Origin: Pallidibacillus pasinlerensis
GTDB lineage: Bacteria > Bacillota > Bacilli > Bacillales > Caldibacillaceae
NCBI RefSeq assembly: GCF_009996845.1
Contig: NZ_JAACYS010000004.1
Span: 24,670-88,669, forward strand
Direction: 5' to 3'
DNA length: 64,000 nucleotides
Below, one piece after another: positions 8,691-17,840 of this stretch. The position numbers and the translations under genes are program-made. The notes under the pieces were generated by a model. The model saw only the letters and a list, made by a program, of their open reading frames with translations. It was not told the DNA's origin and did not search any database. Position 1 is the first letter of the stretch, and the number at the start of each line of letters is the position of its first letter.

Positions 8691-10259
8691 TTATTCACCT
8701 TCTTTCATAGATGGAGAATTTTTATCTCCGTCCACTTCATTGTTTTTCTTATTAATTTTTTGACCTGCCATTAGAAGTCCAAGTTCTTCTTCTGTTGTTT
8801 CCTTAGGATCAACGATATCAATGATTTGACCTTCGAAAATTACCGCAATTCGGTCACTAACATCCATAACTTCATCCAACTCAAAGGAAACGAGCAATAC
8901 TGCTTTACCGTTATCTCTTTGTTCAATTAAGCGCTTATGAATAAATTCAATCGCACCAACATCAAGTCCGCGAGTCGGTTGAGCTGCAATTAGTAAGTCA
9001 GGATCTCTTTCAATTTCTCGTCCGATAATAATTTTTTGTTGGTTACCACCGGAAAGAGCACGAGCAGGAGTATACTCGCTTTGCGTACGAATATCATATT
9101 GTTCTATTAATTCACGTGCTTTCGAATAAATTTCTTTATGGTTCAGTACGCCCATATTTGAGAATGGTTTTTTATAGTACGTTTGTAACGCGACGTTTTC
9201 ACCAACCGTAAAATTAAGAACAAGTCCATGGCGATGGCGGTCTTGTGGTATATGACCGACACCTGATTCTGTCACTTTACGTGGTCTCATATTTGTAATA
9301 TCTTTTCCATTTAATTTAATTGTGCCACTTTCTGATCTACGAAGTCCTGTAATCGCCTCAATTAGTTCTGTTTGACCATTTCCGTCAACACCGGCAATAC
9401 CTAAGATTTCACCACGACGAACTTCAAGATTAAGCTTGTTTACTTTTTCAGTACCACGATAATCTTTAACAACTAAATCATTTATCGATAGTACAGGTTC
9501 CTTTGGATTTGCTGGTGTTTTTTCTGTAGTAAAAACAACATCACGACCGACCATTAAACTAGCTAATTCTGTCGGATTTGTATCAGAAACATTTAACGTT
9601 TTGATTCCTTTACCACGACGAATTACTGTTACGCGATCGGCAACTTCCATAATTTCTTTTAATTTATGGGTAATTAAAATAATTGATTTACCCTCTTGAA
9701 CTAATCGTTTCATAATTTCAATCAATTCAGAAATTTCTTGAGGTGTCAATGCAGCCGTAGGTTCGTCAAAAATTAAAATATCTGCACCACGATATAAAGT
9801 TTTTAAAATTTCAACACGTTGTTGCATACCAACAGATATATCTTCGACCATTGCATACGGATCAACATCTAAACCATACAAATTCGACAACTGCTTAATC
9901 TCTTCAGCAGCTTCTTTAATATTGATTCTTCCGCCTTTTGTTGGTTCTTTACCTAAAATAATATTTTCTGTCACACTAAATGTATCCACAAGCATGAAGT
10001 GTTGGTGGACCATCCCAATACCTAAGTCATTGGCAACGTTAGGGTCTGAAATTTCAACTCGTTTTCCTTTTACTCTAATTTCTCCCCCGTCAGGTTGATA
10101 AAGTCCAAATAAAACGTTCATTAAGGTTGATTTCCCAGCACCATTTTCACCTAGTAGTGCATGAATCTCCCCTTTTTTCAATTGCAAAGTGATATTGTCA
10201 TTCGCAACGAAATTGCCGAATACTTTCGTAATATTCAACATCTCTATTACATATTCCAC
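8691..10259 (-). CDS. nupO: nucleoside ABC transporter ATP-binding protein NupO (two ATPase domains)
   Basis: A tandem ABC ATPase of 522 aa. The first domain has Walker A GENGAGKST, signature ISVGMQQRVEIL and Walker B ILIFDEPTAAL. The second has a degenerate P-loop (GVDGNGQTEL), signature LSGGNQQKI and AAQPTRGLD in place of a normal Walker B, the usual asymmetry in sugar/nucleoside importers. GTG at 10259 (MEYVIEMLNI) is chosen because GGGGGG lies about 7 bases upstream. It drives import through NupP/NupQ. A 328-bp leader with two hairpins separates it from the broken binding-protein gene. Confidence 0.88.
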   Translation of the reverse strand: MEYVIEMLNITKVFGNFVANDNITLQLKKGEIHALLGENGAGKSTLMNVLFGLYQPDGGEIRVKGKRVEISDPNVANDLGIGMVHQHFMLVDTFSVTENIILGKEPTKGGRINIKEAAEEIKQLSNLYGLDVDPYAMVEDISVGMQQRVEILKTLYRGADILIFDEPTAALTPQEISELIEIMKRLVQEGKSIILITHKLKEIMEVADRVTVIRRGKGIKTLNVSDTNPTELASLMVGRDVVFTTEKTPANPKEPVLSINDLVVKDYRGTEKVNKLNLEVRRGEILGIAGVDGNGQTELIEAITGLRRSESGTIKLNGKDITNMRPRKVTESGVGHIPQDRHRHGLVLNFTVGENVALQTYYKKPFSNMGVLNHKEIYSKARELIEQYDIRTQSEYTPARALSGGNQQKIIIGREIERDPDLLIAAQPTRGLDVGAIEFIHKRLIEQRDNGKAVLLVSFELDEVMDVSDRIAVIFEGQIIDIVDPKETTEEELGLLMAGQKINKKNNEVDGDKNSPSMKEGE

Positions 10260-10481
10260 ATCGGTACCCCCCACTCTAATCCTCAATATGTATGGTTAGA
10301 TATTATTCTTATAATTATAAATTTTATGGTGCGAAAAAATTACCCATAAAAACTTTACCAAAAAAAACAAAAAATAGATACTTTTTTGTTAAAAAAGAAC
10401 GTTATTTGTCAAAAATTGCAAACAAAATTTTTTCCAGAATAATCTGAAAATAAAGTATAAAAAATAATGTGCGAAAAGACA

Positions 10482-10523
10482 CACATAAAAAAATAAACTT
10501 AAATAAATTTACTTTTTTATGTG
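10482..10523. repeat. AT-rich 11-bp inverted repeat in the nupO leader
   Basis: CACATAAAAAA (10482-10492) and TTTTTTATGTG (10513-10523) are perfect complements around a 20-base loop. In the gap 10260-10587 this and the GC hairpin at 10540-10572 are the only structures I see; the rest is AT-rich with no convincing promoter. It could be a processing hairpin between binding-protein and transporter genes. Confidence 0.7.
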
Positions 10524-10539
10524 CCACTTTGTAAAGATT

Positions 10540-10572
10540 GAGGATACAGCATTTGCCGTATCCCCTTTTTTT
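10540..10572 (+). terminator. intrinsic terminator oriented on the plus strand, downstream of the BMP relic
   Basis: GAGGATAC (10540-10547) pairs with GTATCCCC (10558-10565) with one mismatch, followed on the plus strand by seven T. On the minus strand, the direction of the genes, it forms the same stem but without a T-run. There it may act as a 3'-protecting hairpin between the binding-protein gene and nupO rather than as a terminator. Confidence 0.55.
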
Positions 10573-10587
10573 GATTTTAATTAATAA

Positions 10588-11028
10588 TTATTGGTTTAAA
10601 AACTGTTCTAATTCAGTTTTGTTTCCAGGTGGTGTAATTTCACCGTTACGAATTTTATCTTCATAATCTTTAACGGCATCTAAAGTTTCTTGAGACATAT
10701 TGTCACCAGTTGTTGCTAAACTAACACCATCTTCTGCAAGACCATATGTTGATAATTCTCCACCTGGGAAGTTACCTTCTTTTGATTTTATAATAATATC
10801 TTGTACAGCAACGTCTACACGTTTCATTGCAGATGTTAATGTAACGTTATGGTCACCAACTTGACCTTCTTCGTATTGGTCACTATCTACACCAATAACC
10901 CAAATGTTAGCTTCAGGATTTTGTTCTTTTCTTTCTTTTGCTTCAGCAAATACACCATTACCTGAACCACCAGCAGCGTGGAAGATGATATCAGCACCAG
11001 CTGTATACATTTGGTTAGCAATTTGTTT
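10588..11028 (-). pseudogene. 5'-truncated BMP-family nucleoside-binding lipoprotein
   Basis: The remnant encodes the last ~147 residues of a BmpA/PnrA-type periplasmic-binding lipoprotein: KQIANQMYTAGADIIFHAAGG, then WVIGVDSDQYEEGQ, SAMKRVDVAV and YEDKIRNGEITPP. In the same frame the codon before the first lysine (11029-11031) is TAA. No signal peptide, lipobox or N-terminal lobe is found between it and spoIIIE, only 133 AT-rich bases. Family members are about 340-370 aa, so over half is missing. An ATG at 11010 could start a 140 aa fragment but has no good ribosome-binding site. Upstream of intact nupO-P-Q, this is where the binding protein should be. Confidence 0.85.
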
Positions 11029-11115
11029 TTACACTAATTTAAAAATCGATAAGTAAAATTATTCTATTTAATTTCACAATAATATATTATCCCAAAATTA
11101 TCATTATTTCTGAAT

Positions 11116-11145
11116 ATTGTATTGGTAGAAATTTTGTTATTTCAA
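11116..11145 (-). promoter_or_regulatory. candidate SigA promoter before the BMP relic
   Basis: TTGAAA (11140-11145) and TACAAT (11116-11121) on the minus strand, 18 bp apart, in the short gap after spoIIIE. If real it could now transcribe the relic and nupO-P-Q. AT-rich background makes chance matches common. Confidence 0.3.
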
Positions 11146-11161
11146 AAAAGTTTATACTAGT

Positions 11162-13474
11162 TTATATGCTTTTTAATTCTTCATCATCTGGCTTCGGAAT
11201 CAATACTTGTCGCGGTTTACTACCTTCATACGGACCGACGATTCCCCGTTTTTCCATCTCATCAATGAGTCGGGCTGCTCGAGTATAACCGATTCGAAAT
11301 CTCCGTTGTAACATAGATACTGAGGCCGTTTGTAATTCAGCAACTAATTGTACCGCGTCTTCATATAATTCATCATCAACTTCATCCACCGCGTCCGATG
11401 TATCATCAGGAATCATTTCTTCTTGATATTGTGCTTGTTGTTGTTCCGTCACAAATTTAACGATTTCCTCAACTTCTTCATCGGATAAAAAAGCACCTTG
11501 TATTCGAACTGGTTTCGATCTACCAGCAGGAAGGAAGAGCATATCACCACGACCGAGTAATTTTTCCGCTCCACCCATATCAAGTATTGTTCTTGAATCT
11601 GTTTGTGAACTAACGGCAAAAGCAATTCGCGAAGGAATATTCGCTTTAATTACCCCTGTAATAACGTCGACAGATGGTCTTTGTGTTGCAATAATTAAAT
11701 GAATACCAGCTGCACGAGCCATTTGCGCAAGTCTCGTAATAGCATCTTCTACATCAGAAGGTGCAACCATCATTAGGTCGGCTAATTCATCAACAATAAC
11801 AACGATAAACGGTAACAACGGATGTTTTTCTCCTGTTGCAGCATTGTATTTACGAACATATTCGTTATAACCTTCAATATTTCTAGTTCCTGACTCCGAG
11901 AACAATTCATAGCGACGCTCCATCTCACTAACAACTTTTTTCAATGCCTGTGAGGCTTTTTTTGGATTTGTTACAACTGGAGCTAATAAATGCGGCACAC
12001 CATTGTATACATTAAGTTCAACCATTTTCGGATCAATCATCATCATTTTTACTTCATGCGGTTTTGTACGCATTAATATGCTCGTAATAATACCGTTAAC
12101 ACAAACACTTTTCCCTGACCCGGTTGCTCCAGCAATTAATAAATGGGGCATTTTATTTAATTCCGCTAATACAGCATCACCAGTAATATCCCGCCCTAAA
12201 CCAATCAAGAGTTTTTTATCAAGTCGATCGAAACTTCCCTCTAGTACTTCTCGCAAAGTAACAACAGCAATTTCCGAATTTGGTACTTCAATTCCAATCG
12301 CAGATTTTCCTGGAATTGGCGCTTCCATACGAATATCTTTGGCAGCTAAAGCTAAGGCTATATCATCTTGTAAACTAACGATTTTACTTACCTTAACGCC
12401 TACGTCAGGGTGGACTTCATATTTTGTTACTGCTGGACCGATATGAACTTGGGTCACACGGGCTTTTACACCGAAACTTTGGAATGTCCGCTCTAATTTT
12501 GCAGCATTCGCATGAACTAATTCATACTCCCCACTTTGGTCTGTTTGTCTTGGCAATTTTAATAGAGAAATAGGAGGTAGCTGATAATCAACATTTTCCA
12601 CCTCTGAAAAATTCATCGGCATCGGTTCTGTATCTCCATCATCAGCTTCCTTCTCCTCCTCAATAATTGGCTCAATTTCTTCAACTTCCACTTCTCGCTT
12701 CGTTCTCTCAGCAAAGTTAGAAATAATTGGCTCATCAATTACGTCTTCATCGTAACTGTCTGTATCGAACTGTTCTGTTTCAATCGGAGTTTCTTCTTTT
12801 TTCTTTTCCTCTTCTACTAAACGTTCTTCACGTTTCTCTTTCCATTTTTGTACGTCACCTTTAATTTCACTCGTTGTTTTAATTAAAAATGATTTTGTCT
12901 TATCAATCGTCTTATGTAAAAATTCACTAAAGGATTTTCCTGTAAGAAGAAGTAAGCCAACTATAATGGCTACATAAGCAAACATTTTTGCACCGGTAAA
13001 ATCAAACAACACAAACAGTAGTGCAAAAGAAATAGCACCAATCATTCCGCCACCTAAATCGACGGTTGAGCTTTGACTTAATAAGTCATCCCAAAACAAT
13101 TCCCAAGTGTTTTTTATTACACTTGGACTTTGTAACACGCCTTGATTTACTAATGGATTAAACAATGCAATATGAGTTAATAGTAATATTGCGATAAAAA
13201 TAGTATAAATACCTACGAGCCGTCGATTTGAAAACTTTGGCCATTCCCGTTTCCAAATTAAGAACACACTTAAAACAATTAAACCTAACGGTAAAATAAT
13301 ATACCATTCACCAGCTAGAAACCTGAAAAAGTGGACAAGGCCCCTTCCTACTAAACCTAAATTTAAAATTGCAATAATTGATAAAGCTAGTAATATGAGT
13401 GAACCAGCTTCAAATTTTATCGTTTGTTTTAATTTTGCTTGGCTCTTCGTTCTTCTTTTTTTTCTTTTTACCAT
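11162..13474 (-). CDS. spoIIIE: DNA translocase SpoIIIE/FtsK
   Basis: A 770 aa septal DNA pump that moves the chromosome into the forespore. The N-terminus is basic and followed by about four transmembrane segments (residues ~20-165), then an acidic linker, and the FtsK motor with Walker [10 protein letters not shown] and Walker [13 protein letters not shown]. The C-terminal gamma winged-helix domain that reads SRS/KOPS-like sequences is present ([20 protein letters not shown]). ATG at 13474 is preferred over GTG at 13483 by GGGTGA spacing. It sits downstream of tepA-ylzJ as in B. subtilis, but what follows differs: a broken BMP gene and nupO-P-Q. Confidence 0.93.
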   Translation of the reverse strand: MVKRKKRRTKSQAKLKQTIKFEAGSLILLALSIIAILNLGLVGRGLVHFFRFLAGEWYIILPLGLIVLSVFLIWKREWPKFSNRRLVGIYTIFIAILLLTHIALFNPLVNQGVLQSPSVIKNTWELFWDDLLSQSSTVDLGGGMIGAISFALLFVLFDFTGAKMFAYVAIIVGLLLLTGKSFSEFLHKTIDKTKSFLIKTTSEIKGDVQKWKEKREERLVEEEKKKEETPIETEQFDTDSYDEDVIDEPIISNFAERTKREVEVEEIEPIIEEEKEADDGDTEPMPMNFSEVENVDYQLPPISLLKLPRQTDQSGEYELVHANAAKLERTFQSFGVKARVTQVHIGPAVTKYEVHPDVGVKVSKIVSLQDDIALALAAKDIRMEAPIPGKSAIGIEVPNSEIAVVTLREVLEGSFDRLDKKLLIGLGRDITGDAVLAELNKMPHLLIAGATGSGKSVCVNGIITSILMRTKPHEVKMMMIDPKMVELNVYNGVPHLLAPVVTNPKKASQALKKVVSEMERRYELFSESGTRNIEGYNEYVRKYNAATGEKHPLLPFIVVIVDELADLMMVAPSDVEDAITRLAQMARAAGIHLIIATQRPSVDVITGVIKANIPSRIAFAVSSQTDSRTILDMGGAEKLLGRGDMLFLPAGRSKPVRIQGAFLSDEEVEEIVKFVTEQQQAQYQEEMIPDDTSDAVDEVDDELYEDAVQLVAELQTASVSMLQRRFRIGYTRAARLIDEMEKRGIVGPYEGSKPRQVLIPKPDDEELKSI

Positions 13475-13498
13475 ATGGATCACCCAAACTTTCTAATC

Positions 13499-13558
13499 AA
13501 AAGAATAAGGCTGTCTACAGCGCATGATTAAACTAGACCCTGTTGGACAGCCTCTTTT
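13499..13558 (-). terminator. tepA-ylzJ terminator
   Basis: AGGCTGTC (13508-13515) and GACAGCCT (13546-13553) are perfect complements with a ~30-base loop, followed on the minus strand by TATTCTTTT. It separates ylzJ from spoIIIE. Confidence 0.65.
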
Positions 13559-13619
13559 CGTTATTATATCATAATAGACTTTTTTAGTAATAATTAACAT
13601 AAAAACATGTAAAATCTTT

Positions 13620-13835
13620 TTACCACATGCGTAATGTAGCACCTGGGTAAATATCAGAATGCAAAAAATGATTGGGATTCGTGCTCATTATTTTTGTTAC
13701 TTGCCATACTTCATTGTTTAGGGGTTGAGCTGCAACGGGAATTCCTGCGTACATAAAGATTTGTTCACTCGTTTCTTCAGAAACTTCAGCTGATTGAAAA
13801 ATTAGTTCTCCGGGTACGATTGTATGTAAAATCAT
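13620..13835 (-). CDS. ylzJ: YlzJ-like small protein
   Basis: A 71 aa protein starting [14 protein letters not shown], matching the short YlzJ family found directly after tepA in Bacillus. Its ATG overlaps the tepA stop (ATGA), so the two are translationally coupled. It has no membrane span or signal peptide and a beta-rich look. No function is established. The terminator follows about 60 bases downstream. Confidence 0.8.
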   Translation of the reverse strand: MILHTIVPGELIFQSAEVSEETSEQIFMYAGIPVAAQPLNNEVWQVTKIMSTNPNHFLHSDIYPGATLRMW

Positions 13836-14575
13836 TGCACAAGCCTCCCCCCATCTTCACTTTTCTTTTTCAATTCAATTAATTCATTTAATTTTTTCAT
13901 TGCTTCACCGATGCCACCAACTTCATCTATTAATCCATATTTAACTGCATCTGTTCCAACAACATTTGTCCCGATATCTCTAGTTAAATTTCCTTTAGCA
14001 AACATTAAATCTTTGAACGTCTCTTCAGGAATTTTCGAATGTTTTGTAACAAAGGAAATGACACGATCTTGCATTTTATCCATATATTCAAAGGTTTGCG
14101 GAACACCAATTACTAGGCCGGTTAATCGTATCGGGTGAATTGTCATTGTTGCCGTTTCTGCTATAAAACTATAATCACAACTAACGGCAATTGGTACACC
14201 TATAGAATGTCCTCCACCAAGAACAATGGATACAGTTGGTTTGGATAGTGATGCTAACATTTCAGAAATGGCTAGTCCTGCTTCAACATCTCCACCAACT
14301 GTATTTAATACGACGAGTAGTCCTTCAATATTTGGGTTTTGTTCAATTGCGACGATTTGCGGGATAACATGTTCATATTTCGTTGTTTTATTTTGCGGAG
14401 GTAATTGCATATGTCCTTCAATTTGACCAATAATAGTTAAACAATGAATATTAGTATCTTTCGTCATCTGTGGTGTATTTGTTTGACCGAGTTGCTGAAT
14501 TTTTTCAAGTAATGGACTTGCTGATTTTTGTTCGTCCTTTTGTGGTAATTCTTGTTTATTTTTATTATCGCTCAT
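13832..14575 (-). CDS. tepA: ClpP-like protease TepA
   Basis: A 247 aa member of the ClpP/crotonase-like serine protease clan, called translocation-enhancing protein in B. subtilis and linked to degradation of small acid-soluble spore proteins at germination. Visible motifs are [30 protein letters not shown] (nucleophile region) and ATMTIHPI (catalytic His region). ATG at 14575 (MSDNKNKQE) follows GGAAGGAG; the frame extended to 14599 adds only a short tail. It is coupled to ylzJ and lies after rnjB. Confidence 0.88.
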   Translation of the reverse strand: MSDNKNKQELPQKDEQKSASPLLEKIQQLGQTNTPQMTKDTNIHCLTIIGQIEGHMQLPPQNKTTKYEHVIPQIVAIEQNPNIEGLLVVLNTVGGDVEAGLAISEMLASLSKPTVSIVLGGGHSIGVPIAVSCDYSFIAETATMTIHPIRLTGLVIGVPQTFEYMDKMQDRVISFVTKHSKIPEETFKDLMFAKGNLTRDIGTNVVGTDAVKYGLIDEVGGIGEAMKKLNELIELKKKSEDGGRLVQ

Positions 14576-14657
14576 AACAAAAAAACTCCTTCCAAACATG
14601 ATATTTTTATTATGAACGAGAAAAAATATTTCATGCTTTGGAAGGAGTACTGTTTAT

Positions 14658-16322
14658 TTATATTTCCATAATTATTGGAATAATCATCGGACGACGTTTT
14701 GTTTGATTGAATAGGAAACCGTTTAATGAATCACGAATTTCTTGTTTCACATTTGACCATTCGAAAAATTGTCCGCGTAAATTTCTTTCCACGATTTCTC
14801 GTATGAGTTTTGTAGCTTGTCCTATTAGTTCCTCAGACTCTCGTACATAGACAAACCCCCGGGAGATAATCTCTGGTCCAGATGCAATTTTCTTTTCATT
14901 TCGGTTAATCGTTACAACAACGATAAAGATACCGTCTTGTGAAAGCATTTTGCGATCGCGGAGAACAATATTACCAACATCTCCGACACCACTACCGTCG
15001 ATTAAAATATTTCCTGCTGTAACACGTCCATTACCACGAATTTTTTGTTCCGTTATTTCAACTACATCCCCTTTTCCAGGAATGAAAATGTTTTCTTTTG
15101 GTATGCCCATATGTTCAGCAATTTGTGCATGGCTAACGAGCATTTTATACTCCCCATGAATTGGGATAAAGAATTTAGGTTTCATTAAATTAATCATTAA
15201 CTTTAACTCTTCGCGCCTTCCGTGACCACTGACATGAACACGTTTACCACTAATGACATTGGCACCAGCACGATAAAGCATATCTACAGTTCGGATTAAA
15301 AATTTCTCTCCACCACGATGAGGAGAAGCCGCAATTATAACTGTATCACCTTTTTGTATTTGTATTTGATTGTACGGTTTTTTAACCATGTTTTGTAACG
15401 CTTCAAGCGGTTCTCCTTGGTGACCGGTCATTAAAATTACTACTTCATCTTCAGCATACTCACTCAGTTTTCCTGCCGGAATGATTAAATCTTCTGGTAC
15501 TTTTATATATCTATGCTTCGTTGCGACTTGAAAAACATTTTGTAACGTTCTTCCAATTATTGCTACTTTTCGTTCAGAATGATGTGAAACATTAATTAGT
15601 CTTTGAATTGCATTGATTTGTGACGCATAACATGCAAATATAATCCGTCCTTTAGCTCGTTTAAAAACATCATCAAGTTCTTTAGCAATCGTAATTTCTG
15701 AAGGTGTATAACCTTCTTTTTCAGATTCAGTGCTATCTGATAATAAACAAAGTACCCCTCGGTCACCAATTTTTGCCATTTTACTAATATGAGCCCTATA
15801 TAAAGGATCAGCACTTTGGTCAAACTTAAAATCACCGGTATATACTATATGACCGTGTTTCGTTTCAATACAAATACCGACAGAATCTGGAATACTGTGG
15901 TTCACATGGAAGAAGGAAATATTTGCATGTTCAAATTTTAATCTCGTATTTTCCTTAACTTCACGAAAATCAATTTCCATTGATAAGCCCTGTTCCCTTA
16001 GTTTAACTTTTGTTAATGCTAAGGTCAGTTTTGTTCCATAAACAGGGACGGTGATATTTTTTAAAATGTATGCGATTGCTCCAGTATGATCTTCATGGCC
16101 ATGGGATAAAAATATTCCACGAATACGATGTTTATTTTCGACTAAATAAGAAAAGTCAGGAATAACGATATCGATGCCAAACATTTCATCTTCGGGAAAC
16201 ATGAGTCCTGCATCAATGACAAATAAATCATCATTGACTTCTACCACATACATATTCTTTCCTAGTTCGCCGACTCCCCCTAAACAAATGACTTTAATTG
16301 ATTGTGATATTTCATTTCCCAA
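14658..16322 (-). CDS. rnjB: ribonuclease J2
   Basis: A 554 aa metallo-beta-lactamase/beta-CASP ribonuclease, the partner of RNase J1 in mRNA decay and rRNA maturation. The first metal motif is HGHEDH. Further motifs are HSIPDS, YTGDFKFD, MTGHQGEP and HVSGHGRREE. The C-terminal domain follows linker residue ~450. Between dapA and tepA, the position marks it as RNase J2 (YmfA) rather than J1. TTG at 16322 (MGNEISQSIKV) follows AGGAGG by 9 bases; the longer frame reads through that site. A 637-bp gap with a repeat element and candidate regulatory sites lies upstream. Confidence 0.88.
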   Translation of the reverse strand: MGNEISQSIKVICLGGVGELGKNMYVVEVNDDLFVIDAGLMFPEDEMFGIDIVIPDFSYLVENKHRIRGIFLSHGHEDHTGAIAYILKNITVPVYGTKLTLALTKVKLREQGLSMEIDFREVKENTRLKFEHANISFFHVNHSIPDSVGICIETKHGHIVYTGDFKFDQSADPLYRAHISKMAKIGDRGVLCLLSDSTESEKEGYTPSEITIAKELDDVFKRAKGRIIFACYASQINAIQRLINVSHHSERKVAIIGRTLQNVFQVATKHRYIKVPEDLIIPAGKLSEYAEDEVVILMTGHQGEPLEALQNMVKKPYNQIQIQKGDTVIIAASPHRGGEKFLIRTVDMLYRAGANVISGKRVHVSGHGRREELKLMINLMKPKFFIPIHGEYKMLVSHAQIAEHMGIPKENIFIPGKGDVVEITEQKIRGNGRVTAGNILIDGSGVGDVGNIVLRDRKMLSQDGIFIVVVTINRNEKKIASGPEIISRGFVYVRESEELIGQATKLIREIVERNLRGQFFEWSNVKQEIRDSLNGFLFNQTKRRPMIIPIIMEI

Positions 16323-16416
16323 GTAAAACATCCTCCTGTAACTAATAAAATTTATCTCTCGCATGAGTATGTCCATAAGGTTAAAATTTGTAAATTTCTT
16401 TTTGGATTAAATATTT

Positions 16417-16635
16417 GTTGGCGGACACGCATCCAGTGGCACGGCCTTATCCTCCTCGTCGCTAACGCTCCTGCGGGGTCTTCGGCTAGTGCTTGTCCCG
16501 CTGGATTCTGAATATACTTCACTGATTCTGCACCGCAGGAAAAATGTGAAACACTCTGAGCTCACTTCTGAGAATTTATATCGCACGCAAAAAAGCGATT
16601 TGCTTTTTTAAGGATTTTTGCGAGTCGACGCCAAC
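16417..16635 (-). repeat. interspersed GC-rich repeat, longest copy (219 bp)
   Basis: Ends are GTTGGCG and CGCCAAC, an inverted repeat. Read on the minus strand it matches the repeats at 29714-29875 and 40022-40125. It contains the ~57-nt module of the 29.7-kb copy plus a further ~61-nt module that includes a hairpin (AAAAAAGC / GCTTTTTT, 16589-16609). The gap around it (16323-16959) has no gene: 16323-16416 is featureless, and 16640-16905 holds the promoter and cre-like sites listed separately. Confidence 0.85.
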
Positions 16636-16763
16636 TTCACTTTTAAACTACTACTTTTTAGACATTGGACAAACCCAAACGCAAATAATCATGGGATTAA
16701 AAGGAAAAGTAAGAACAAATATTTATAATAAAATTTAAATTTTTAAAGTCATAAATTATTTAT

Positions 16764-16792
16764 ATTATAACGGTTTCAACTTGCCGTTTCTA
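16764..16792 (-). promoter_or_regulatory. candidate SigA promoter for rnjB
   Basis: TAGAAA (16787-16792) and a perfect TATAAT (16764-16769) on the minus strand, 17 bp apart. Transcription would cross the repeat element before reaching rnjB, about 440 bp downstream. The spacer overlaps one of the two cre-like sites. Confidence 0.4.
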
Positions 16793-16883
16793 AATTATGT
16801 ATATGACTATTATTAAGCCTTTTATTAAAAGGTTTGTCAACTATCTTTACTACAAATTTCACTTTTTTTAATAACGGTTTCAA
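16767..16883 (-). promoter_or_regulatory. pair of identical 13-bp sites resembling cre boxes
   Basis: The plus-strand string ATAACGGTTTCAA occurs exactly at 16767-16779 and 16871-16883. Read on the minus strand with adjacent bases, both sites match the CcpA cre consensus TGWAANCGNTNWCA at 13 of 14 positions; the final C is missing in each. The first overlaps the candidate rnjB promoter. Dyad symmetry is imperfect, so CcpA binding is only a suggestion. Confidence 0.35.
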
Positions 16884-16902
16884 AAAGTGTTTTAATTATT
16901 AA

Positions 16903-16951
16903 TAAAAACGGCTATTCCACATCATCTTGTATGACTATGCGGAACAGCCTT
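16903..16951 (-). terminator. dapA terminator
   Basis: CGGCTATTCCACA (16909-16921) pairs with TGCGGAACAGCCT (16938-16950) with few mismatches, followed on the minus strand by GTTTTTATT. It ends the asd-dapG-dapA run. Confidence 0.8.
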
Positions 16952-16959
16952 CAACATAT

Positions 16960-17835
16960 TTAATCTAAAGTTTTAAGGAGGTCTGTTAAATCATTTCTTT
17001 CATTTTCACTTAATGGTACTAAAGGTAAACGAACAGGACCAACATTCATTCCTTTAATTTGTAAAGCCGTTTTTACTGGTACTGGACTTGGTGCTTTGAA
17101 TAGTCCTTTCATGATAGGTAATAATTTTTGATGCAATTTCGCAGCTTTAACATGATCACCTGCGAGAAATGCTTGAATCATATCTTGCATTTCATTCCCA
17201 ATGATATGGGAGGCAACAGATACTACACCCGTTCCACCAATTGCTAAAATAGGAAGGGTAAAGCCATCATCTCCACTATATAATTCGAAGTCATCTGGCG
17301 TGTTGGCAATAATCTCAGTCATTTGATCTAAGTTTCCACCCGCTTCTTTGATGGCTTTAATATTAGGGATTTCACTTAAACGAATAACCGTATCAGGTTC
17401 CATATTAACAACTGAACGACCAGGAATATTATATAACATAACTGGTAAACTTGTACTTTCTGCTACAGTTTTGAAATGTTGATATAATCCTTCTTGATTA
17501 GGTTTATTATAGTAAGGTGCTACTAGTAAAATACCATCCACACCAATTTCTTCTGCTTTTTTCGTTAAGTCAACAGATTCTTTTGTATTATAGTTACCTG
17601 TACCTGCAATAATTGGAACCCGTTTGTTTACAACTTTTACAGTATGTTGAAATAACGCAATCTTTTCTTCTTTTGAAAGAGTTGGTGATTCTCCCGTCGT
17701 ACCAGATACCACTAAAGCATCCGTACCGTTATTTAATAAGTATTCAATTAACTGTGTTGTTTTTTGAAAATCGACATTCCCTTTTTCATCAAAGGGTGTC
17801 ACCATGGCAGTAACTATTCTTCCGAATAAAGCCAT
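16960..17835 (-). CDS. dapA: 4-hydroxy-tetrahydrodipicolinate synthase
   Basis: Condenses aspartate semialdehyde with pyruvate, the first step of the DAP/lysine branch and the source of spore dipicolinate. The 291 aa protein is the usual length. Signatures are VSGTTGESPTLS, LYNIPGRS (catalytic Tyr) and IKAIKEAGG with the Schiff-base lysine. ATG at 17835 (MALFGRIVTA) follows AAGGAG by 8 bases; that Shine-Dalgarno overlaps the dapG stop, so the genes are coupled. A terminator follows directly. Confidence 0.95.
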   Translation of the reverse strand: MALFGRIVTAMVTPFDEKGNVDFQKTTQLIEYLLNNGTDALVVSGTTGESPTLSKEEKIALFQHTVKVVNKRVPIIAGTGNYNTKESVDLTKKAEEIGVDGILLVAPYYNKPNQEGLYQHFKTVAESTSLPVMLYNIPGRSVVNMEPDTVIRLSEIPNIKAIKEAGGNLDQMTEIIANTPDDFELYSGDDGFTLPILAIGGTGVVSVASHIIGNEMQDMIQAFLAGDHVKAAKLHQKLLPIMKGLFKAPSPVPVKTALQIKGMNVGPVRLPLVPLSENERNDLTDLLKTLD

Positions 17836-17840
17836 CTTTA

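Noticed and set aside
10588..11010. A genuine 140 aa protein starting at the ATG at 11010
   Set aside because: The ATG is an internal methionine in a conserved part of the BMP family and the six preceding codons still match the family up to a TAA, so truncation is the better explanation.
12003..12446. 147 aa open frame on the plus strand
   Set aside because: It lies wholly antisense to the conserved motor domain of spoIIIE, has no ribosome-binding site and no family resemblance.
16801..16840. TTGACA-based promoter before rnjB
   Set aside because: TTGACA is present on the minus strand at 16835-16840 but no acceptable -10 occurs at 16-19 bp.
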